A DNA stretch of 64,000 bases from Acanthosepion esculentum (Eukaryota > Mollusca > Cephalopoda > Sepiida > Sepiidae), in the NCBI GenBank assembly GCA_964036315.1, contig OZ038479.1:57141746-57205745 (forward strand). Reading direction: 5' to 3'. This document shows, one piece after another, positions 1 to 10,400 of this stretch. A program made the position numbers and the translations under genes. Under the pieces are notes generated by a model. It was given only the letters and a program-made list of their open reading frames with translations. It ran no database searches and had not been told where the DNA came from. Numbering within the stretch: the stretch's first letter is position 1; every line of letters starts with the position of its first letter.

Positions 1-1
1 A

Positions 2-430
2 CAGAAGTCACATATGTTGGAACATATGCAAACACACTCTGGAAAGAAACCTTATTCCTGTTTAGTGTGTGGATGTTCCTTTTCACAAAAGTCAAATTTG
101 GTACGGCATGTCCGGACACATACTGGTGAGAAACCATATTCTTGTGAAATTTGTGGATGTTCATTTTGTGATAGTTCAACTTTAAAGGCCCATATACGCA
201 CACACACTGGAGAGAAACCATATTCTTGTGGAGTGTGTGACGCTGCTTTTCGATACAGTTCGGCTTTGACAGTTCATATTAGAAGGCATACTGGAGAGAA
301 GAGCTATTCGTGTGAAACGTGTCAGGCTGCCTATACAACTAGCCGAAACTTGAAAAGACACATGCAAAAACACACTGGAGAAAAAAAAACTATTTCTCAA
401 AAATGTGACATTCTGAAGAATCAACAGTAG
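2..430 (+). CDS. C2H2 zinc-finger protein, C-terminal part, cut by the window edge
   Basis: The frame is open to the first bases of the window and begins inside a finger helix (QKSHMLEHMQTH), so the ATG at 14 is internal and the true start lies upstream. After the partial finger come four complete C2H2 fingers (C-x2-C-x12-H-x3-H) with TGEKP-type linkers. Their helices read SQKSNLVRHVRTH, CDSSTLKAHIRTH, RYSSALTVHIRRH and TTSRNLKRHMQKH. The protein ends with a short lysine-rich tail and a TAG at 428-430. The family binds DNA in the nucleus through tandem fingers. No effector domain is visible here. The fingers differ from those of the two duplicated genes downstream, so this is a separate family member. 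No clear AATAAA was seen just downstream. Confidence 0.92.
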   Translation, partial: QKSHMLEHMQTHSGKKPYSCLVCGCSFSQKSNLVRHVRTHTGEKPYSCEICGCSFCDSSTLKAHIRTHTGEKPYSCGVCDAAFRYSSALTVHIRRHTGEKSYSCETCQAAYTTSRNLKRHMQKHTGEKKTISQKCDILKNQQ

Positions 431-520
431 TTGTATTGAAATTTTTTTAAAAATATATCTCAGCTTTTATGCTAGCATAAATGGAATAGAATCTGTTTTG
501 TTGTCTTTGAATCTGCACTA

Positions 521-1030
521 TCATATACAGGTTGCATCAGGTAATTGCAAAAAAAGATATTCTATACAAAAATGAAAAAAAAAAATTTCAAGGTAGCCTT
601 GAAAGTGACTGCATGTGAGGGTCATATGCTTCTTGTTCATGTTGCCAATTATGTTCACAATGTGGGTCTTCAAGTTTCTGATATTGCTGGTGGGTTTCCC
701 TCCCAATGTTTCTCCACCTCCCTACACGTAGTAGCCGAGGGGAATCAAATCCAGGGAACTTGAAAGCTGCATGTTGGGTAAGATTATACGAGTGCGAAGA
801 TTCTTAGCCATTTAATCATGGGTCACATGAGCCATGCAGGTAGGAGCAGAGTTCTACTGGAAGACACATGGCTACCACCTCAATCCAGTGTTTGATCACT
901 GTGTCTAGCACCTTGATGTAGATGTTGGCATTGAGCCTGGAGCCTTGTGTTAAGAAATGGAACAACATGGCATCTCCCTTATTGACCATGACATCCAGCC
1001 CCAGCAGAGTCACTTGTCTTTTCTCTTGTT
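521..1030 (-). mobile_element. mariner (DD37D-like) transposase relic
   Basis: On the minus strand two pieces read as mariner transposase: a middle part at 816-1013 (VNKGDAMLFHF, then LNANIYIKVLDTVIKHWIE) and a C-terminal part at 521-706 (NIRNLKTHIVNIIGNMNKKH). The order is correct for one broken gene. The stretch that should hold the catalytic QQD is frameshifted and not readable. It resembles the better preserved relic at 17.2-17.7 kb. It is not functional. Confidence 0.65.
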
Positions 1031-1173
1031 CACCTGATCCCTTTAAAAAAAAAACTGTGTTGCTGTGGCTAGTGTTGTGAGCAAGATGCTTCTTGCTTCA
1101 AATTGAATTATCAATGCTTTCAGTATGTTAGAAAGAGAAATGAGAACATACCACGTATTACATTTGGCTGAGT

Positions 1174-1233
1174 TTCATTGATGGCCCTCGAAAAGTGTTC
1201 ATTTAAGAACACTTTTAGAGGGCCATCAATGAT
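1174..1233. repeat. short near-perfect hairpin
   Basis: Arms 1174-1200 and 1207-1233 are inverted copies over 26-27 bp with one internal mismatch and a 6-base loop (atttaa). The arm core is gatggccctc. It may be the fused ends of a foldback transposon or the terminus of the adjacent mariner relic. There is no evidence that it is transcribed. Confidence 0.85.
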
Positions 1234-1239
1234 TTCGTC

Positions 1240-2589
1240 AATCATCATGTAAACAAAAGGCAATAACTGCAAAAGTGTATTAATAATTTGTAAGTTTTGA
1301 AATAAGGGTAGATAGTTCTTGCGTTTAAAAAGGGCTGTGTAACTTGGTGCAAGCTACCTGCGAGTCAACAGTAATTCATCAATTATTAAGCCATAAAGTG
1401 GAGGCATGACCTAGCCGCGAGCATATATGGTAGATTGTTTTCATTCCACTGTCCTGCTTCCACTGAGTACTACAAGGTGAATGCAATCCTTGGACTGTGT
1501 GTTACAGACATAAATTGAGTGGAAATGGTTATTACAGAATGTGAAGGCCAGGGCCAAAATAGTCAGCAATTGGCCAGAATACCTCATGGGCATATGTATT
1601 GTTTTTGTCTGGGATTTGGATATAAGTTCAGAATTGTGCAAATTCAACAGAGGGCCACAAGAATTTTGGAGCATCGATACGCTTTTCACACCCAGGTTCC
1701 AGAGACAGATTAAGACTACACATGGAGGAACACTAAGCCAGTGAATGACATGTGTTCCCATGATGTCATTCCTCCTGCTGCTTCCTAGAATCCAAGCTGC
1801 CATGTTTATCCCTATCTTTTAACAAAATCTATGCAATAATGTCGGGACCCAGAAACACCACTTAACACAACAGGGTGCACAAGAACTTAGCAGTAAAAAT
1901 AAGAACAGTAGGAAAATAAAGTTTTCAATTCTAAAACCCACAGCTGCAGATGTGAAATCAATGAAACAAATTGGAAATAATTCAGAGAAACAAATTTTCA
2001 ATCAAAATATTTTCCCTTGGCTTCTGTATTTTCCACTGACAGTATAATGACATTTTCTTTTCTCTTAAATGATCTTCATTTGAAGAAAGAATTTCACTGG
2101 CATTTTTTCTTTTAATATGATAGTGAGCATGGAAGATAATTGCCAGAAAAGGGAATAATCTCTATGCTTGTAAAAATGATGATCAGTTGAAGTGTGTTCA
2201 GATAATTATGGCAAGTTGCATTCAACTCTCTATCTTCAATGGATTCAACTTTCAGGTTAATTTTGTAACCTGTTGATGACTTCCCATAACAAAAAAATAA
2301 AAAAAATTCTCCAAACTGTTATATTTTTTTCTTATTTTTTAAAATTTATTACCTGATCATTTCAAAACATTGCAACATTCACCTTGTCTAAAAATGTTAG
2401 CTCACCTTTCATTAATATCTCATTTGTATGCAGCTCTCCTTTTACAACTAATTTCTAATTATTACACCTTCCATGCATCATCAGTGGTAGCACCTTGCAA
2501 CCTGCTTTTCTCAGGTGAATTGGGATGTGGAACTGTACTGGTCTATTCAACTATAATTATTGTAATTCTGTTTGTCCTTCTATTTGTTC
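1240..2589. other. no gene recognised
   Basis: Only short frames with no recognisable domain are present, including overlapping frames on both strands at 1441-1803. It is AT-rich and probably old repeat debris. Confidence 0.5.
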
Positions 2590-2850
2590 CCTAGTCAGCA
2601 CGTATGGATGACACACCATAAATAATGGACTGTTCTGTTTTCACCACAAGGAAATATGCAAAAAACATATCGAAGACGCTACTTGATTTCATTGAGAAGA
2701 TGAATGAAAGAAAACAATGGAAAGATGGAGGTGTTTAACAATTGTTTCAGTGAAATGGAAAAAACTGTCAATTTCAGATCTTTCCATTTGTACCCACTTC
2801 TTAAAATAACAACCAGCATTCATAGTTATGGTGATTTTCTAAGTGTAGCT
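2590..2850 (+). repeat. dispersed repeat family 'ataatggact'
   Basis: The segment shares an ordered set of phrases (ccataaataatggact, ctacttg-tttca-tgagaa, tgaaatggaaaaa, taacaaccagcatt) with 30040-30200, 46500-46770, 56355-56470 and 56740-56945. No coding potential was seen and the class is unknown. Confidence 0.7.
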
Positions 2851-2864
2851 TAGCAGCAGAAAGT

Positions 2865-3745
2865 ATGGGGGCACCCAGTGAGGATCAAACTCCCTGCTCA
2901 GTCATAACTTTCATAGTGAGATTGAACCTGAGAATTTCCACCGCAACTCAAGATGAAACCCGGGTTCACTACTTTGAACCTAAATCAAAGATTCAAAGCA
3001 GACATAGGAAATACTCTGGTTCTCCACCCGCAAAGAAGTTGAAGCAAGTAGCATCTGTTGGGAAGGTGATGGCTTCTGTTGTTTGTTTGTTTGTTTTTTA
3101 AATAAAATAATATATACTATGCATCAGAATTAAAACAATCAAGGCAAAACATAAAAGGAATCTCAGGGCAGGTGTGTTCCAGGATCAGTTATGTGCCATC
3201 ATAGGCAATCATGTATCTTTCGATACATGACTAACCAGGCAGATTTTTCCTACAGTAGGTTGCCATTTATTTCTGCGGACCAGTTGCCATCCAAGGCTAT
3301 AAAACTGGGTCTGTCCTGCTATTTACTCATAGCTGGTGGTGAGGAGAAGAAAAGGATTCATACCTTTCCCAAGGGTATTAGCACATAAGAAGAATGTAAT
3401 GAATTCAACTGGAATTCGGACTCTGCTCTCCGATTCCTTAATCCGAGCCGCTATAAATTACTCCACCGTGCTCCAGGATAATATACCCATTCACACTGCT
3501 CAGCTTGAAGCAGCCAACTGAGGCTTTGAATTGCTACTCCGTCCCCCTTACTCACCAGAATTAGCTCCATCTGACTTCTTCCTGTTTCCTGAACTCAAAT
3601 CCTACCTGTGTGGTCACAATTTTGGAAATAATGAGATCATATGTGCTGTGGAGGTGTTTTTGGAGGACCAGGATGCCATCTTCTTCCATGACGGGATTGG
3701 AATGATTAAGCACTACAATCCCATCATCATTGGACCATGTTGAAA
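2865..3745 (+). mobile_element. mariner transposase relic, split by an insertion
   Basis: The first part (about 2925-3105) contains TQDETRVHYFEPKSK and AKKLKQVASVGKVMASV, matching the mariner block around the first catalytic Asp, where the usual GDETW is altered to QDETR. The second part (about 3466-3742) contains VLQDNIPIHTAQ, RPPYSPELAPSDFFLFPELK and VEVFLEDQD, holding the second and third catalytic Asp. A TGA replaces an expected Cys codon at about 3520, and the D-to-D spacing is about three residues shorter than the canonical 34. About 360 bp of foreign DNA separates the halves. Confidence 0.85.
3240..3470 (-). repeat. tRNA-derived SINE-like segment inside the mariner relic
   Basis: Read on the minus strand, the segment shows a B-box-like gagtccgaattcc followed by the phrase (plus strand) cctttcccaagggtatt. 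This is shared with the SINE-like copies at 34985-35210 and 60125-60300. It accounts for most of the gap between the two mariner halves. Confidence 0.55.
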
Positions 3746-3749
3746 AATA

Positions 3750-4145
3750 GTGAAAACGTGTCTCGTTTCTCCAACTCCCTCTGGGCAATGCTTAGAAGTT
3801 TTTGAACAACCCTCATACTGTATCTCATGTGGCCCACCATTCAAAAAAGTTTACCCATGCCTGTGCTATATCTTATAGACTGCTTATCTCTCCCCCTGAG
3901 GTAGGTGCTTATATAGCTCTTTGTGATATGGTTCTTTCTCTCATGCAATTAGGTCAATCATGTGCATATGCACTCAATGGCCAGGAGGTCACCTCAGGTC
4001 AATCCATCATCTCTGAAGAAAACAGTGCTAAGTCTATTCTAGCCTGACACACATATGCTCTAATGTTTAATTAACAAGCCTAACATTTGGTCTATTTTCC
4101 TCACCTTTGTTGTTGTTATTAAGTTTTGGTCATTGTGAACTCCGG
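3750..4145. other. no gene recognised
   Basis: An 81-codon plus-strand frame (3802-4047) is open but matches no family I know. I do not call it a gene. Confidence 0.4.
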
Positions 4146-4149
4146 GCTT

Positions 4150-4275
4150 CTCAGGTTTATATCAATCTGGTTCATTTGCAGGGAATTCTGGACTAAACTT
4201 TTTTTTTAATCTACAGTCGTAGACTGTTCTCATTCCACTGCTCATATCTAGGGATATCTTGTCTAGTTATCATTT
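4150..4275 (-). repeat. fragment of Penelope-associated repeat, family 2
   Basis: It matches part of the fuller copy at 48495-48860 in the same minus orientation (shared tatatcaatctg, gggaattct, cattccactgc, ctagggatatc). Confidence 0.65.
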
Positions 4276-4394
4276 TGTGAATTTGGTGATATAAAGGGGG
4301 TTTCATTAAGATGGATCAAAGTCAGCAGTAAATAAATCAGTGTTATTGGTGAAAAAAATTTTTTTTTCCCTATTGGTTCATGTTATTTAAGTCA

Positions 4395-4866
4395 TGGCAA
4401 TTATGTATGAAAAATAATATTGCCCAAATGTTCGCCAAGGCTTCAGCGGCACACCTCCACTCGATAGTCAACATTTTTTATGCCGTCTTTGCATTGTTGC
4501 TCCTCGATCTCACCAATATGCCTTATCTCATCCTTCAGCTGTTGAATTGTTGTTGGCTTGTTGGCATAGACCTTATTCTGGAGATGATCTCAAAGGAAGA
4601 AATCTAAAGGTGTCAAGTCACATGATCATGGTGGCCAATTGACTTTGCTGTTTCAAGAGATGATGTGACCTCGGAACTTCTCATTCAATAAAGCCATTTT
4701 CGTAATAGGCTTTGATAACTTTAACATGCTGTTTGATTGTTAATCTTTCCATGATTGAAATTGCCAAAGACTTAAGTTTTTAAATCTGAAAGAAAAAGAA
4801 TAAAATCATTAGCCGCTTAAACTTCATTCACATTTAAAATCAGTCCAAGTTATTGGAACACCCTTT
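4395..4866 (-). mobile_element. Tc1/mariner-superfamily (IS630-like) element, C-terminal half and terminus
   Basis: The minus strand at about 4440-4640 reads CDLTPLDFFL followed by NKVYANKPTTIQQLKDEIR, the region around the last catalytic residue of an IS630/mariner transposase. The outer end (4695-4866) is nearly the same as the 3' end of the element at 54951-55858, including attcacatttaaaatc and the terminal ttggaacaccct. The N-terminal half is missing. It is not functional. Confidence 0.75.
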
Positions 4867-4867
4867 A

Positions 4868-4985
4868 GTTGTTGCGAGTTCAATCCCTGATTTGGGCAGT
4901 GTGTACTTGTATTCGGTGGAAAAGGGCAAGCAATATCGGAACAGTGCTAAAAATTTATACCTTTTGACTGAATTTCAGGGAAGAG
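4868..4985 (+). repeat. fragment of family-2 tRNA-like repeat head
   Basis: It carries a B-box-like gcgagttcaatccctg and the downstream phrase gggcagtgtgtactt seen in the copies at 20535 and 40075. It directly abuts the terminus of the preceding transposon. Confidence 0.6.
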
Positions 4986-5069
4986 GAGTTATCATAATTT
5001 GTATGACTTGCATTTAATTGCTGCTAGCAAAGTTTTTCACTGTGTCATGCTAGACGATTTTTCTCACCA

Positions 5070-5640
5070 GAATCTATCTCGCACATTTATATGTCTACCA
5101 TTCGATCATGTATTGAATATTGCAGCAACATCTGGTCTGGTGCTTGTCAAAATCCAACGAATCTGCAATGTTATTGGTCCTGAGTTGACATCTCAGCTTC
5201 TGTTATAATACTGTAGCTTCCCTGTGACTTTTCTATAAATATTTTCATGGCAATTATTCTGATGAGCTTTCATCTTTGGGACTTCTACTTTAGGAATTTA
5301 AGCGCAATACTAGACTGGCAATAAGGTCTCACCATTTTACTGTTGAAATGGCTAGATGTAGGCGCAAGTTCTATGCTAACAGTTTCTTTTCTCACACTTC
5401 TCACTTGTGGAACTCTCTTCCAGTTCCTTGCTTCCTAATCAACATTGATCTTCAAGAATTTAAATCTAGTATCAATTGTTATCTTCTGCATTGTTAATTC
5501 TTGTTCTTTAATTGTTCTCTCTTCTTAACGTTTTTCTTTTTCTCCTATTTTCACACTCAGTAATCTTCTTACGTCTTAGTGGATTTCTTGCCTTTCTTGG
5601 GGGTGGAATAATTTAAAAATAAAAAAAAGTTATGTATTTG
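5070..5640 (+). mobile_element. CR1/L2-like LINE, ORF2 C-terminus and 3' end
   Basis: Translated pieces match the C-terminal end of a CR1-like LINE polyprotein: STIRSCIEYCSNIWSGA near 5090, then RLAIRSHHFTVEMARCRR, KFYANSFFSHTSHLWNSLP and LQEFKSSINCYLLHC followed by a stop. Frameshifts lie between the pieces. The 3' UTR ends with cttagtgga-ttcttgccttt, shared with many copies here. It is 5'-truncated and dead. Confidence 0.85.
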
Positions 5641-5849
5641 TTTTAAGGCTATTTATTGTTAGAACATGAATTAGTTTATTTAGATATATTTATGAAATCT
5701 CCTACCACAATTTTTGTCAAATGTAAAAAATAAATTTTTCAAAGAATATGAAACTTATCAATTGACTATAATGAAATATTGATACTGTATTCAAATAGAT
5801 ATTATTTCATTATATAGAAAAATAATAAACACCAGGTAACTATACAGTA

Positions 5850-6210
5850 ATATTGTCTTTTTTATTGTACAAAGTATTGTCAACTATACAGCATGTGCAT
5901 GGAAAATGGAGTTGTCGGGCTTGGTTCGATTTCTGCAAAGAATCCATCTGTTTCCATCAATTTACAGTTGAGCTTGCTAGATGTAACCATAGATTCTATA
6001 TTAACAGTTTATTTTCTTGCTTGTGGAACTCCCTTCTGGCTCCATACTTTCTAGCCAACTTTAATCTGCAAAAATTTAAAAGCAATGGCAATCACTATCT
6101 ACTGTCCTCCTGATTACTCTTCTTTGTTCTCACTCCTTAACAATGTTTCTGTTTCAAAGTTTTCCACATCTGTAACCCTTGTGTCTCAGTGGCTTTGCAT
6201 GGGATGAACT
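5850..6210 (+). mobile_element. CR1/L2-like LINE 3' end, second copy
   Basis: The frame at 5853-6113 ends with FTVELARCNHRFYINSLF, SCLWNSLLAPYF and LQKFKSNGNHYLLSS, the same C-terminus as the copy at 5070-5640. It is followed by the same 3' UTR type. Confidence 0.8.
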
Positions 6211-6544
6211 TGATTTATTAAAAACAAAAATATGGGTCAAAGAGCAGGGTAGAAAACGTTTTCCAGACTTAGATGGTAGGCAGTCTTGGAAAAGGCAACA
6301 GGAAACCAATACACTTTCTTTCCCAAGAAGTCTCATCAATTCATAGATAGCAAAGCAAAAGGAATTTAGGCAGAGTTAGGATTGCCTAGATCCTTAAGAA
6401 ATATCACATGTTAAAAATATTTCCAAGCCTTACATTGTTTTTATTAGGATTTCTTTCGATGTCAATTTTGATAGCTTTTCAACTTCAACTGTTACCTAAC
6501 AACAGTGAGTAAACAAAGGAGGTGAGAGGCACTATTTATATTGT

Positions 6545-7035
6545 TCAGACTATCATCCACATCTTTGTTGCCATATTTATCACAATGTTTCAGCCATTGT
6601 ATGCTCTGTGCCATGTCTAATGGTTATCTCCTGTTAATTTCCCTCTCCACGTTCTTCACTGTCTTAACAAGGTATTGAACTCACATTCTTTGGGTCCTGA
6701 AACTGGATCTAACCAACGCCTTTATGTGTCCTTGGGGACATCTGTGTATGAATTTCTGGGACTTATAAACCTAATATCTTCAGCAACCATTTTTACCAGA
6801 GCTCATATTGCAATTTTTGTTGTTAGACATGGCACGTAAAACTAGAACAGTCTGCCCCAGTGAGTGAAATAAAGGGTTCAGTTCGACATTCCAACCACCT
6901 GAAGAAGGCCGGAGCGTACAACGGCCGAAACGTTGTGATAAATATGGCAACAAAGATGAGGATGATAGTCCAAACAATGTAAATAGTGTACATAATACCT
7001 CATCTCAGAAATATAGACAGATACTGAAATGAGAG
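6545..7035. repeat. Penelope-associated repeat, family 1, head-to-head composite
   Basis: The left part (6545-6828) lies on the minus strand and contains the tRNA-like section (gaactcacattctttgggtc is its complement). The right part (6829-7035) is the body on the plus strand, from catggcacg-aaaactagaac through the hammerhead-like core (ctgaagaaggccgg ... cggccgaaac) to the tail (tcatctcagaaatatagaca). The layout matches the 496-bp unit at 32210-32705. Confidence 0.8.
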
Positions 7036-8210
7036 ACAATGAGCTCCAGTGGGATTTCAACTCTTATCTGCTTTATCTACCAGTTTATTTATGGCTAGTA
7101 GATTAAATTTAACCTTCAAACTCCTCTATTTCCCCACTTCAATCACTCACATACTGGTTGTTGGTTTTACATATGCTATTAAGTGTGGTATCATTTAGAG
7201 ATACCAATTTAGAAATAAAAACATGAACTGATTTTGTTACCCGTGAACTGAAATTTTGTGATGGTTGCTTGGTATTGGTACAATCAATTTTGCTGGTTCG
7301 TTTCCTTAGCCAGAATTTGTGTTGTCTAGTGGATTTTATACATTGTATACCTGCCATTTCGATCATATTGTTTCTTCAATGTTGGGCGATCTTGCTGAAA
7401 AAGGTATAAACATGCCAACAGAAGAAATTACTCTATTAAAAATTATCAACAATTTAGTTAAAAGTGAAATTTAAAAACCCTACATCAGCTATGGAGCTGA
7501 TTCATCCCCAATCATTATCTTTTCCCCCTTGAAGAACTGGTAGACGTCTATTTGTTAAGAAATGTGGGAGTGTTAATGTCTTAGCAACGAATGACTTTCA
7601 TGGTGAATTTTTTCTAATGCATGATGACTATGGTTGAAGCTGCTGATTTTCTCATGAACACATTTCACTTATATAGACTTTGGTCTGGAATGGACATGAT
7701 GACTTAGCTTCTCGATCAAAGACTCTCTTTGTTAAATAACCCAGATGGCCATACCATAATGGGCATTTCAGTTTTGACCTGGATTTCCAAGTTTGCTAAG
7801 TGTTCATTGAAATCAATGTGAATATATGACTGATAGATTGCTAATCAAACAAACCTGAAAGTTACAGCAAACCTTGCAAACTTTTGGCAAACTCATTAAC
7901 CATGCCATGCCACCTTTCTTGGGGTTATGGCGTTAGCCTGGGGTGGGGGGCTCTCTTACACTAAAATCTTATTTAGTTTCATTTGAGTTCAAACTCTTCC
8001 GGGGCATTTATGTGTTTAAATTAATATTATTAAAGTTGAATTATATTTTGCATCAGATTACAATCCAGTTAACTGCTCTCCCATATTTTTCTCCTTTTAA
8101 TATCTCTAGTAATGGTGGAGTAGGCGATGGCTGTTCTATTTACTGCTGCACAGTAACTACTCATTTAAGACGTTGCGTCCTGAGAAAGACAATATTCGGA
8201 TTATTTTGTG
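7036..8210. other. no gene recognised
   Basis: Only short frames without domains were seen on either strand. The base composition is mixed and there is no clear repeat boundary. Confidence 0.5.
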
Positions 8211-8214
8211 AATG

Positions 8215-8483
8215 GATCCAGAATGCCCAGCTAAGAAAGCCAAGGAGTTTTACTTTGAAAAGGCCGACTTCAAAAAGTTTAGAAGTCATCCAAGAACCAC
8301 CATAGTTAAAATGCTGAACTGTGACATTCAAAGAACAAGGCAGAAAATCCCACTTTTCCTTTGGAGAAGTTTACAATCAAGGAAGATCTGCAACAAATCC
8401 GCAAACTCGCAGAGGACAGAGAACGCTGGCAAAATATTGTCAAATCAGTATACAATGTCACTGAGGATGGGAGAACATGGTAA
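8215..8483 (+). pseudogene. LINE ORF2 C-terminal fragment
   Basis: The frame at 8379-8483 ends with KEDLQQIRKLAEDRERWQNI and VKSVYNV before a TAA, typical of the extreme C-terminus of a LINE endonuclease/reverse transcriptase ORF. The upstream frame MDPECPAKKAKEFYFEKADF is likely part of the same relic in another phase. The LINE clade is not assigned. Confidence 0.5.
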
Positions 8484-8894
8484 TTCATGACCTCAAATCG
8501 AAACAGTTTTGATGATGATAATATCTCTACTCCTTTACTCAGAACTATTAAGGTGTCTCAATAATTAAGTCACTACTTTCCATGCACTAATATGATTTAA
8601 CAAGGGTCACTGCATTGTCACACACAAGTGGCATATAAGTCTGCTCAAGGAGTTGTAAAACAGGGTCTGAAGGTTTTACTCAAGGCATGAAACTGACAAC
8701 CACCATGCAGTGTTTATTCCTATGTCCACTCTCTGTCTCGTATTTATTTTTCGTTTCTTAGCTTTTTTTTTTTTTTTTATATAAATAAATGGGTGAAAGG
8801 TTATTCAATCTCAAGGAATTTCTGCCTTTTAATAATTCTTTATTTGTTAGAATAAACATGTTTTCATTATTATGACGCCATCTCGGAAGAATCT

Positions 8895-9275
8895 AAAGAA
8901 ATCTGGCACAATTGAATTCAAGTCTGTTAATGTAAATAACTAAAACATTTGTATGTTTAGTCGGCCTGTTGTCCTCATCTTTACTGTCACATTCACAACA
9001 TTTTGGCTGTTGTATGCTCCAGCCCTCTTCAAGTAATATTTGTGGGACACATGTCCCAGTGGCTATTAGTTGATTGATCCAAAATGTGACTTGACCCAAA
9101 GAGTTGTGAGTTCAATCCCTGGCCTCGTCAGCGAGAACAAAAACTTGGAGAGTTATCAAGGGGAATTAGCTTAAACTGAGATATCCAAAGGCATGGCATG
9201 TGGAATTAGAACAATCTATCCTCACTGACTAAATAAAGGGTCCAGTTCAAAATTCCAACAAATATCACCTAAGAG
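8895..9275. repeat. Penelope-associated repeat, family 1, second composite
   Basis: The tail and hammerhead-like region lie in minus orientation at about 8925-9035. The tRNA-like head (gttgtgagttcaatccctgg) and body (ggcatgtggaattagaacaa, ataaagggtccagttc) lie in plus orientation at about 9095-9270. It is more eroded than the other copies. Confidence 0.7.
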
Positions 9276-10165
9276 GTTGCACCACTGTCACATGGATAGC
9301 CAGCTCACAGCTGCCACTGCCTGTTTTCTTTTGAATACATTAAAAGACAAGTGACTGGCCTTCGTGTCACTATAAATAAAAGCATGTTTTTTTTTTCAAT
9401 ATATTTGAAGCAGAAAGTTCCCCCATGTCAAATGTGGTTAATCAATGATTGAATGAACAAATTTTATTCCACCAAATTTTCTCATATCTTCACAGTTCTC
9501 CACAACTTCCAATTACTTGTAGCTGTGTCATCCAATTACCCAATAAAATTAGGTAGGTTCCTGTGAGTCTTGTTCTGTTTTTTTTTGTCTTGTTTTGTAA
9601 GTAACAAGAAGTTCTAACATCCGGGCTGATGCTACCACCCCAAACATATGATGTATCATACTTTACTCCATTTCAATTTTCACAAGGTAGTAGTCATATA
9701 AAATAAAAGTTTTATTATAACCTAATTATGTACAATAATGGATCATATGCATTATAGGTGAACAATTGAAAATAAATACAATCTAAATCCAAATTAGAGA
9801 CATGTCATAATAGATCTTAATTAAATCAACAATGTTTTGTGGCAATTTTTAATATCGACTTGAGATTTTTCTTGTTAAAGAGCTGAATAATTTTAACACA
9901 TTCTGCATTAGGGATAAAAATAGTGAATTTTATATAATGTTTTTTTTTTGGAGAGCAACACAAATTTATGGATTTGGACAAAAAAAAAAAAGGCCCCAAA
10001 ATGATATCAAAATTCAAAAACTTTTCGTCCTTTAATAGTCCGTTGTGCTTAGTTCAATTTGTAACGTATATAAATGTAGGTAGTAAAAAAACCAAATGTT
10101 GATAAGATAATGAGGGTCACAAAGTACTGCACAGGGGGTCCTCAATCAGGCTTGAGGGTTCTATG
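9276..10165. other. no gene recognised
   Basis: AT-rich sequence with homopolymers and no supported feature. Confidence 0.5.
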
Positions 10166-10169
10166 TATG

Positions 10170-10400
10170 TCCTAATGTTTTCTTCACTTACATATCTCGT
10201 TTACAGAACTCTCTTTCAGCTTATTGCTTTCCAGTCCACTTCAAACATTTAAATGCAATCGTGATCTTCCATTTTAATTCCCGTTCTTTTATTGTTCTCT
10301 CTCAATGTTTTTTTTTCTCATATTCACTCACACTCAGTAACCTTCTTCTGTTTTAGTGGCTTTACTGCGGAGTAAAATGATGTAAAACAAGAACCATATC
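10170..10400 (+). mobile_element. CR1/L2-like LINE 3' end, fragment
   Basis: It matches the terminal coding and 3' UTR segment of the 5070-5640 copy (gaactctct-tcagc-ttgctttcc, then cactcagtaaccttcttc and tttagtggctttactg). It is strongly eroded. Confidence 0.65.

Noticed and set aside
1441..1803. A 120-codon minus frame and overlapping plus frames
   Set aside because: No recognisable domain, no conservation signal available, and overlapping frames on both strands; not supported as a gene.
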